Assembly: GCA_013140935.1 (NCBI GenBank)
Contig: JABFSD010000040.1
Location: 1-10,713, forward strand
Direction of reading: 5' to 3'
DNA length: 10,713 nucleotides
Source: Acidobacteriota bacterium
GTDB lineage: Bacteria; Acidobacteriota; Blastocatellia; RBC074
Position numbers and translations under genes: made by a program. This document shows, piece after piece, positions 6,701 through 10,713 of the stretch (within the stretch, counting starts at the first letter, position 1; each line of letters opens with the position of its first letter). The notes beneath the pieces were generated by a model that did not search any database, was not told the origin of the DNA, and worked only from the letters and a program-made list of their open reading frames with translations.

Positions 6701-7252
6701 AAAGGCCGCAAGTTCGGCGGCGGCTGGAACAGTTATGTTGATGGCGTGCTGGGTGGCTGGCAATTGAATGGCATCTTCCAATGGCAAAGCGGACGTCCGC
6801 TTGATTTGGGCGGACGCAACGTCTATTTCAACGGCGATGCGAGCCAGTTAGCGGCGGCGATCACCAGCGCCAATGCCGACCCGACGCGCAAGGTATTCGA
6901 TGTGTCGGGCTTCTATTTCCACGACGCCGCCGTGCAAACCAACGGCGCGGATGATCCAGTCAAGCAACGCGCCGACCAGCGCATTGCGTTAGCCAATAAC
7001 CTGCGTTATTTCCCGACGCGGTTTTCCGGTCTACGCGGCCAGAACCTGCATCTCTGGGACCTCTCAGTGATGAAGAAGGTCAAGATTTATGAACGGCTGC
7101 AACTGGAATTGCGCGGCGAGTTTTTGAATGCATTCAACCACGTGCAATTCAATGACCCGGAAACCAATCCGACCAGCGCGAATTTCGGACGCGTGACCAG
7201 CCAGGCCAATTTGCCGCGCAACGTGCAAATCGGCGTGAAGCTGATTTTCTAA
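3710..7252 (+). CDS. Oar-like TonB-dependent outer-membrane receptor with carboxypeptidase-regulatory-like domain
   Basis: The product is an 1180-residue outer-membrane protein. Residues 1-22 are a signal peptide ending ALA before QEF. Residues about 26-108 form a carboxypeptidase-regulatory-like beta-sandwich (GRITDNSGAAVSNATVVV, then LTPGNYTVSVEAKGFKK). A plug-like region follows (ISELPLSDGNPFVLTRLAPG), then a long barrel rich in alternating aromatic strands, ending RNVQIGVKLIF with the C-terminal Phe expected for BAM-assembled proteins. Proteins of this type are expanded in Acidobacteriota and are presumed to import large substrates such as glycans or peptides, or to act in adhesion. The substrate cannot be read from sequence, and no SusD-like partner is adjacent. 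I start at 3710 because GGAGG (3696-3700) precedes it by 9 nt and the signal peptide begins there; an in-frame ATG at 3608 lacks a ribosome site and would bury the signal. A bidirectional terminator follows. Confidence 0.92.
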   Translation: MFTRRFVFAFTFAFALSLTALAQEFRGSINGRITDNSGAAVSNATVVVSNIATNSSASLTTDEGGAYTALYLTPGNYTVSVEAKGFKKTIRNNIEVRVGDKLALNVQLEVGAVNETVNITTDAPLLDTNTGSAGQVIDRRRISELPLSDGNPFVLTRLAPGIAYTGDLLFSRPFDNGGTSSIVADGAPGGNEFTLDGTPNQASGRRVAFVPPADAVQEFKVETASFDGQQSHTAGATVNVTMRGGANQFHGTAYEFVRNDILSANNFFSNFNKRPRDVTRYNRYGGTFGGPVVLPSFGQGGKPYWVGRDRSFFFFAYEGLKDSFQEPGSFTVPTLAMRQGDFSALLPSIVIYDPATARQNGARVERSAFPGNRIPSNRFSPIALNYLKYYPEPNTVVTDPLGTNNFFSTNPRSDNFHSESIRFDQTISEAQRFFVRYSQNNRREARGNWTGVVNGIRPTGNFLYRINKSGTFDHIYNLSASTVLNTRVGYSRFVERSDRQHQGEFSPASLGFSPAAAAFFGDASYLPRFEIGGVSVLGDTLGDNTTFNIYSVQPTLTRVTGNHSFKMGYDFRSYRENNRPAAHAAGRYDFGNTYTRQLDTSANVAGGQQLAAFLLGQPTGGLIDRNTSRSNQTLYNAPFFHDDWKVSRKLTLNLGLRYEYEGATTERFNRNVAGFDATVASPVEAAAKAVYAANPIPEVTAANFNVKGGLLFTTADNRSFWDADKNNLQPRVGLAYQLSDKTVLRGGWGVYTVPFIINAVNQPGFSQATNIVPTTNVGLSFQATLANSFPNGVDTPPGASLGLATFLGRDITFFPNQINNPQTQRFTVGVQREILGNWVVEATYVGNRGYDLTTGAFNFVNPIPRQYLSTSQTRDTTVINFLGQNFINPFRNLTPFSGTGFFTNANQSRAQLLRPFPQFGAINSIRNDGTSIYHSGQLRAEKRFSKGYSLLAAYTWSKYIERVSFLNDVDADFERRISRDDVPHRVVASGIYELPFGKGRKFGGGWNSYVDGVLGGWQLNGIFQWQSGRPLDLGGRNVYFNGDASQLAAAITSANADPTRKVFDVSGFYFHDAAVQTNGADDPVKQRADQRIALANNLRYFPTRFSGLRGQNLHLWDLSVMKKVKIYERLQLELRGEFLNAFNHVQFNDPETNPTSANFGRVTSQANLPRNVQIGVKLIF

Positions 7253-7268
7253 CCACTTCACCAAACAC

Positions 7269-7315
7269 AAAAACACGAAAGGCTAACCTTCAACTGGTTA
7301 GCCTTTCGTGTTTTT
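7269..7315. terminator. 20-bp perfect-stem bidirectional terminator between receptor and cyclophilin genes
   Basis: Arms 7269-7288 and 7296-7315 are perfect reverse complements around a 7-nt loop. The right arm ends in TTTTT and the left arm begins with AAAAA, so a U-tract is made on either strand. It lies 16 bp from the receptor stop and 18 bp from the cyclophilin stop. It shares AAAACACGAA (7270-7279) with the nadA terminator (1574-1583). Confidence 0.9.
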
Positions 7316-7333
7316 AGAATCGTAAAAACGAGT

Positions 7334-7768
7334 TTAGCTGATCGTAACGCTGCTCATCTTGTCGCCTTCGCGCAAGCTCAAAGCCACGTCCAGCCCTTCA
7401 GTCACGCGGCCAAACACGGCGTATTGCATATCTAAAAACGCCGCCGGTGCGAGCGTGATATAGAACTGCGAACTCGCGCTGTCAGGGGCTGACGAACGCG
7501 CCATCGCTACGCCGCCTGCTTCGCCGTGTTTGAGGTTGGGCGAGACTTCGAGCTTGATGTGCTTGCCCGAACCGCCCGTGCCCGTGCCTGTCGGGCATCC
7601 GCCCTGAATGACGAAATCTTTGACGTAACGATGAAACGTCAGTCCGTCATAAAAATTGCTTTCGGCCAAGCCGATAAAATTGCTCGTCGTGATCGGCGCG
7701 AGGTCTTCATAAAGTTCAAACTTGATCGTGCCTTTGTTGGTTTCGATGGTCGCAGTGCGATTCGCCAT
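7334..7768 (-). CDS. Cyclophilin-type peptidyl-prolyl cis-trans isomerase
   Basis: The 144-residue product is a short single-domain cyclophilin that catalyses cis-trans isomerisation of proline peptide bonds during protein folding. Visible landmarks are [15 protein letters not shown], the catalytic-Arg motif [13 protein letters not shown], a Gly-rich segment [24 protein letters not shown] and YAVFGRV. There is no signal peptide, so it is probably cytoplasmic. The start at 7766-7768 follows AAGGAG (complement of 7780-7785) with a rather long 11-nt spacing; a longer in-frame ORF reaching 7834 would translate through a hairpin and lacks homology. The ribosome site abuts the T-tract of a terminator-like hairpin at 7799-7820, so any mRNA for this gene must begin upstream of that hairpin. 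It ends against the bidirectional terminator shared with the receptor gene. Confidence 0.92.
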   Translation of the reverse strand: MANRTATIETNKGTIKFELYEDLAPITTSNFIGLAESNFYDGLTFHRYVKDFVIQGGCPTGTGTGGSGKHIKLEVSPNLKHGEAGGVAMARSSAPDSASSQFYITLAPAAFLDMQYAVFGRVTEGLDVALSLREGDKMSSVTIS

Positions 7769-7786
7769 TGCGGTTGTGACTCCTTC

Positions 7787-7820
7787 AAAAAAAATTAAGG
7801 GCAGGCCATCAAGCCTGCCC
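7787..7820 (-). terminator. Terminator or attenuator directly before the cyclophilin ribosome site
   Basis: On the - strand, GGGCAGGC-N6-GCCTGCCC (7799-7820) forms a perfect 8-bp GC-rich stem followed by TTAATTTTTTTT (7798-7787). Position and orientation fit termination of the 315-residue protein gene, whose stop is 58 bp upstream. The T-tract runs directly into the GAAGGAG of the cyclophilin gene, leaving no room for a promoter between them. Confidence 0.8.
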
Positions 7821-7877
7821 GATTGGTTCGTCATTCTTTCCGATCAATCGCCCGATGTAAAACGCATGACGTAAAAC

Positions 7878-8825
7878 TCAGGCCGTCGCCGCCGCTGGCA
7901 ACAAACCTTTGATTTCGCGTACGACGCGTTGCACTTCTTCCTCTTCGGCCAGCGCGATCATAAAGAACTTATAGCCTTCCGTGATGCAGACGACGCCGTT
8001 GGCAAAGAACCATACGCCGTTCAACAACGGATTGCCGCCCAAGATCAGATTCAAGGGCAAGCCCGTCACCGTCGCGCCCGAAAACGCCGAGCCGATCATC
8101 GAAGCTCCCGCCGCCATACTGAATGCTCCGAGCAGCGGCGCTCCGACGTATTTGGTCATGTTCTTTTGAAATTCCAGACTCGCGCGGTCGGCTTCTTCCA
8201 GGTCGCCGTTGGCTAAACGCTGTTCCTGTTCTTTCAAATACGCGGTGTATTTCTCCGTCAGCATTCGCACCCCCACAATCGGCAGTGCGCTGTGAAAGAA
8301 CCAGTTCCCCATCAACGAAGAACCCAACACCGTCGCACCCAAACCCGGCAAGGCCGAACCCGCGCGAATGCCCGCGATCACCGAAAAACTCACGAGCGCC
8401 GTCTTGCCTGGATTGTCTTTGATCCATTGCCGTGCTTTGGCGTATCCGCTCACCGTCGCTTCAGTCAAGCGCGCGCCGCTCGCTGTGGTCTGATAAGCAC
8501 TCTCGGCTTTCTTATAAAAACCTTGCGCCGTACCGAATACGTCTTTTGCGGTTTGTTCGGCGGCTTTGCCCAAATCGCCCACGCCTGCCGCCGTCGAGCG
8601 CGCGGCCTCACGAACGTTTTCCGTTACGCGCAACTCGCTATCTACCTGCGTAGCCTTTTCTTTTGTCGCCGTAGCGACTTCGCTGACCGTCTCGCCCGCC
8701 TTGCGTGCCAAATCGCTGGCGATGTTCACGCCCTGTTCGAGCTTGGTTTTCAGTCCGAGCTTTTCGTCAAGCTCTTGTGCCTTGCGTTGCGCGGTTTCGC
8801 GCCATTGATCGAATACATTGCTCAT
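7878..8825 (-). CDS. Unrecognised membrane protein with Ala-rich helical N-terminus and duplicated membrane module
   Basis: I do not recognise a family for this 315-residue protein. Residues 1-135 are charged, Ala/Lys/Glu-rich and predicted helical (for example KAGETVSEVATATKEKATQ), resembling LEA- or apolipoprotein-like amphipathic helices. Residues 141-190 and 227-292 are hydrophobic and Gly/Ala-rich, joined by a charged helix (191-224, with KEQEQRLANGDLEEADRA). The two hydrophobic parts look like copies of one module: FS-x2-AG-x3-GSA then NWFF (F147 to F177), and FS-x2-AG-x4-GSA then VWFF (F235 to F274). A charged tail (AEEEEVQRVVREIK) closes the protein. There is no signal peptide; insertion in the inner membrane with a cytoplasmic N-terminus is plausible. 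The start at 8823-8825 has a strong GGAGGT with 5-nt spacing. It follows the ArsN2 gene by 66 bp, with a weak terminator-like hairpin between. A stress or envelope role is only a guess. Confidence 0.8.
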   Translation of the reverse strand: MSNVFDQWRETAQRKAQELDEKLGLKTKLEQGVNIASDLARKAGETVSEVATATKEKATQVDSELRVTENVREAARSTAAGVGDLGKAAEQTAKDVFGTAQGFYKKAESAYQTTASGARLTEATVSGYAKARQWIKDNPGKTALVSFSVIAGIRAGSALPGLGATVLGSSLMGNWFFHSALPIVGVRMLTEKYTAYLKEQEQRLANGDLEEADRASLEFQKNMTKYVGAPLLGAFSMAAGASMIGSAFSGATVTGLPLNLILGGNPLLNGVWFFANGVVCITEGYKFFMIALAEEEEVQRVVREIKGLLPAAATA

Positions 8826-8843
8826 CGTTTACCTCCAATGAAA

Positions 8844-8866
8844 AATCTGCGCGCTGCATAACGCGC
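8844..8866 (-). terminator. Weak terminator-like hairpin between the ArsN2 gene and the membrane-protein gene
   Basis: On the - strand, GCGCG-N8-CGCGC (8866-8849) is followed by AGATTTTT. The stem is only 5 bp but all GC. It ends close to the GGAGGT ribosome site of the downstream gene, the same arrangement as at 7787-7820. It may partly terminate the acetyltransferase transcript. Confidence 0.4.
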
Positions 8867-8891
8867 CGTTCCGCGACAAAGTTCAGATTGT

Positions 8892-9335
8892 TTAGACCAA
8901 CGGCAGCCGCATACACACTGCCGAAGCGCATTGCGTCAGATGCCATTCCAACGAAGCGAACAACACGCTGTCATATTGGTCGCGCGCCACCGTCTCAAAC
9001 CCGAAGAAGCCCGCAAAAAACTTTTCCGCCGTCGCGGTCAACAACACGACTTCGCGTATTTGCTTTACGCGCGCGGCGGATAAAACTTCCAACACCAATT
9101 CACGCCCCAAGCCCTTGCCGCGCGCGGCTTCGCTCACCGCCAGCGAACGCAACAACGCCAAGTCGCCGTGATATTCCGCGCCTACGACGCCAATCAAATC
9201 GTCTTCGGCGTCGCGCGCCACGATGAAGTTGGCGAAGTTTTCCTGCACGCCGTCACTCGGCAAGCCCGCTTGTTTCAACAGCATCAGTACCTCTGCGTAA
9301 TCTGCCGCTTGTGCTGTGCGCACTATTGTCGTCAT
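8892..9335 (-). CDS. arsN2: GNAT acetyltransferase, ArsN2-like
   Basis: The 147-residue product is a compact GNAT-fold acetyltransferase. The acetyl-CoA binding motif is AARGKGLGREL (residues about 71-80), after the beta-4 strand DLALLRSLAV. The C-terminal half (LTATAEKFFAGFFGFETVAR, then SAVCMRL near the end) is what marks the ArsN2 branch, whose members carry TTAEKFF and a terminal SAVCM segment. ArsN proteins are associated with arsenic resistance loci; the substrate of ArsN2 is not settled as far as I know. No arsR, arsB or arsC gene is visible here, so a link to arsenic is by family resemblance only. The start at 9333-9335 has AAAAGGGG (complement of 9343-9350) 7 nt upstream; a longer ORF to 9389 adds residues not typical of the family and runs into a repeat region. 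It is transcribed leftward, divergent from pncB. Confidence 0.8.
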   Translation of the reverse strand: MTTIVRTAQAADYAEVLMLLKQAGLPSDGVQENFANFIVARDAEDDLIGVVGAEYHGDLALLRSLAVSEAARGKGLGRELVLEVLSAARVKQIREVVLLTATAEKFFAGFFGFETVARDQYDSVLFASLEWHLTQCASAVCMRLPLV

Positions 9336-9380
9336 TGCTTTACCCCTTTTTGAATTACCTACGACCTGACGACCAGAGTA

Positions 9381-9477
9381 ATTGCCCATTGCCCATTACG
9401 CATTACCCATTGATAAACGGGGGAAAGGCTTCTCTTTCTGCCTATCCGTGGGTAATGCGAAATCGGCAATGGGCAAT
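9381..9477. repeat. Imperfect palindrome built from 7-bp tandem repeats
   Basis: Arms 9381-9409 and 9449-9477 are reverse complements over 29 bp with two mismatches, around a 39-nt centre. The left arm is itself a heptamer array: ATTGCCC, ATTGCCC, ATTACGC, ATTACCC, then ATTG. It sits between divergent genes, so a terminator role makes little sense. It resembles short tandemly repeated intergenic elements with hairpin potential. Whether it recurs in the genome cannot be told from here. Confidence 0.65.
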
Positions 9478-9555
9478 CTATGAATTCAATGTGTCGTTGT
9501 CTCGCTCAAAATACCACAAGCCCACGACGTAAAAGAACCGCACAAAAATTTGTGA

Positions 9556-9585
9556 TTGACAGTTCAGCGCCGCACCGCCTAGACT
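9556..9585 (+). promoter_or_regulatory. Candidate pncB promoter
   Basis: A consensus TTGACA is at 9556-9561 and TAGACT (4/6) at 9580-9585, separated by 18 bp. Transcription would start near 9592, inside the palindrome at 9584-9606, giving a leader of only about 20 nt. The layout is what a repressor-controlled promoter would show. Confidence 0.6.
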
Positions 9586-9606
9586 TCGTGTACTTTCTAC
9601 ACGAAG
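9584..9606. promoter_or_regulatory. Palindromic operator candidate upstream of pncB
   Basis: CTTCGTGT-N7-ACACGAAG is a perfect inverted repeat with 8-bp arms and a 7-nt centre. It overlaps the -10 box, the predicted start site and the ribosome site (GAAGG, 9603-9607). Its core GTGT-N7-ACAC (9588-9602) equals that upstream of nadA (362-376). If transcription starts upstream of it, the same bases could instead fold in RNA and hide the ribosome site. Confidence 0.5.
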
Positions 9607-9612
9607 GTGCTT

Positions 9613-10713
9613 ATGGAAACAAACATTCCCTTTCCTGAACCGCTCGCGCCGCGTTTTAGTGGACTCGCCACTGACCTTTATCAACTGACGATGGCGGCGG
9701 CTTATCACGCGCACGGACGCAACGACCGCGCGAGCTTTGAGTTATTCGTACGCAAACTGCCGCCCGAGCGCGCTTACTTTGTCGTAGCCGGTTTGCAACA
9801 GGCGCTCGAATATCTGCACACGTTGAGTTTCAACGCTGAAGAGATCGCTTACCTGCGCAGCCTGCCTGTCTTCGCAAATGTCGCGCCGGAGTTTTGGGAT
9901 TACCTGCGCGAGTTTCGTTTCACCGGCGACATCTGGGCGATGCCCGAAGGCACGCTGGCTTTTGGCAACGAACCGCTCTTGCGCGTAACGGCTCCGCTGA
10001 TCGAAGCCCAACTCGTCGAAACGTTTTTGCTGACGACATTGAACTTTCAAACCCTAATCGCCAGCAAAGCCGCGCGGATGGTGGCCGCAGCGCAAGGCCG
10101 CAGCATCATCGAGTTCGGCGCGCGGCGCTGTCACAGCTTCGGCGCGGCGTTGTATGCAGCGCGCGCAGCCTTCATCGGCGGATGCGCAGGCACATCGAAC
10201 GTAGAAGCCGGGCACCTCTTTAACATTCCGGTTTACGGCACGGCGGCACACTCGTTCACGATGTCTTACGAACGCGAGATTGACGCCTTTCGCGCTTATC
10301 ACGAAGTCTTTCCCGAAACGACGACGCTGTTGTTAGACACTTACGACACGCTGAATGCCGCGCGAATGGCGACGGAATTCGGCGCGAAGCTGCGCGGCGT
10401 GCGGCTCGACAGCGGCGATCTCGTAGCCTTCAGCAAACAAGTCCGCGCCATCTTCGACGAAGCCGGAATGCAACACGTCAAGATCATGGCGAGCAACGAT
10501 CTCAACGAATTCAAGATTACCGAGTTGTTGGCGGCGGGCGCTCCGATTGATCTTTTCGGAATCGGGACGGAACTGAGTACGTCGCGCGACATGCCCGCGC
10601 TGGGTGGCGTATACAAACTCGTCGAACTCGAACGCAACGGCCACACTGAACCCAAAATGAAACTGAGCCGCGAAAAGGCTACTTACCCTTATCGCAAACA
10701 GGTCTGGCGACAG
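9613..10713 (+). CDS. pncB: Nicotinate phosphoribosyltransferase (partial, 3' end beyond window)
   Basis: This enzyme converts nicotinate and PRPP, with ATP hydrolysis, to nicotinate mononucleotide, the first step of NAD salvage (Preiss-Handler pathway). The first 367 codons are present and the frame is open to the last base. Landmarks in order are LATDLYQLTMAAAYH (residues about 18-32), EFGARRCHSFGAA, GTAAHSFTMSY with H213 as the likely phosphorylated His, LLLDTYDT, VRLDSGDL, ASNDLNEF and FGIGTELSTSRDMPALGGVY. The N-terminal text resembles the longer Bacillus-type enzymes (about 490 residues), so roughly a quarter is probably missing. The start at 9613-9615 has GAAGG at 9603-9607 with 5-nt spacing. 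A palindrome over the promoter and ribosome site shares its core with one upstream of nadA, suggesting that the two NAD routes are regulated together. Confidence 0.96.
   Translation, partial: METNIPFPEPLAPRFSGLATDLYQLTMAAAYHAHGRNDRASFELFVRKLPPERAYFVVAGLQQALEYLHTLSFNAEEIAYLRSLPVFANVAPEFWDYLREFRFTGDIWAMPEGTLAFGNEPLLRVTAPLIEAQLVETFLLTTLNFQTLIASKAARMVAAAQGRSIIEFGARRCHSFGAALYAARAAFIGGCAGTSNVEAGHLFNIPVYGTAAHSFTMSYEREIDAFRAYHEVFPETTTLLLDTYDTLNAARMATEFGAKLRGVRLDSGDLVAFSKQVRAIFDEAGMQHVKIMASNDLNEFKITELLAAGAPIDLFGIGTELSTSRDMPALGGVYKLVELERNGHTEPKMKLSREKATYPYRKQVWRQ

Noticed and set aside
5597..6787. Long 396-residue open frame on the - strand inside the receptor gene
   Set aside because: It has the same antisense-shadow character: compositionally biased, without motifs, and the receptor frame is clearly real.
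8292..8861. 189-residue + strand frame opposite the membrane-protein gene
   Set aside because: The - strand frame has a strong ribosome site and a coherent membrane-protein pattern; the + frame is Arg/Cys-rich without motifs.
9381..9409. Possible CRISPR-like array
   Set aside because: The units are contiguous 7-mers without spacers and there are no cas genes.

Overview
The window looks like chromosomal DNA from a moderately GC-rich Gram-negative bacterium, most likely an Acidobacteriota member of the Blastocatellia kind. The main pointer is a very large outer-membrane receptor (1180 residues: signal peptide, carboxypeptidase-regulatory-like domain, plug, barrel, terminal Phe) of the Oar-like type that is greatly expanded in Acidobacteriota. 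The long Bacillus-type NadA and an NtrX-like regulator tail fit but do not prove this. The taxonomic call is an inference, not a search result.

Layout, left to right: the tail of a sigma-54-type response regulator (+, 2-265); nadA, quinolinate synthase (+, 410-1546); a near-perfect bidirectional terminator; a small NirD-like Rieske ferredoxin (-, 1637-1957); a secreted BON-domain protein (+, 2162-2482) with its own terminator; a stand-alone CheY-like receiver (-, 2628-3095); a 512-bp non-coding stretch holding a 122-bp structured inverted-repeat element and the receptor promoter; the TonB-dependent receptor (+, 3710-7252); a second bidirectional terminator; then a leftward series of cyclophilin (7334-7768), an unrecognised membrane protein (7878-8825) and an ArsN2-type acetyltransferase (8892-9335); a 277-bp divergent intergenic region with a heptamer-built palindrome; and pncB, nicotinate phosphoribosyltransferase (+, 9613 to the window edge).

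The genes are mostly unrelated housekeeping and envelope functions. The one functional theme is NAD: nadA (de novo route) and pncB (salvage route) lie about 8 kb apart, and each has a palindrome of the form GTGT-N7-ACAC over its predicted promoter (362-376 and 9588-9602). I read these as candidate sites for a shared NAD-responsive repressor, possibly NrtR-like. This is the best lead in the window. Other leads are the structured element at 3130-3251, an internally duplicated membrane domain in the 315-residue protein, terminator-like hairpins placed directly before ribosome binding sites in the leftward series, and a family of hairpins sharing the core ACACGAA. I see no mobile-element genes, CRISPR array, tRNA or rRNA, and no clearly new multi-gene system.
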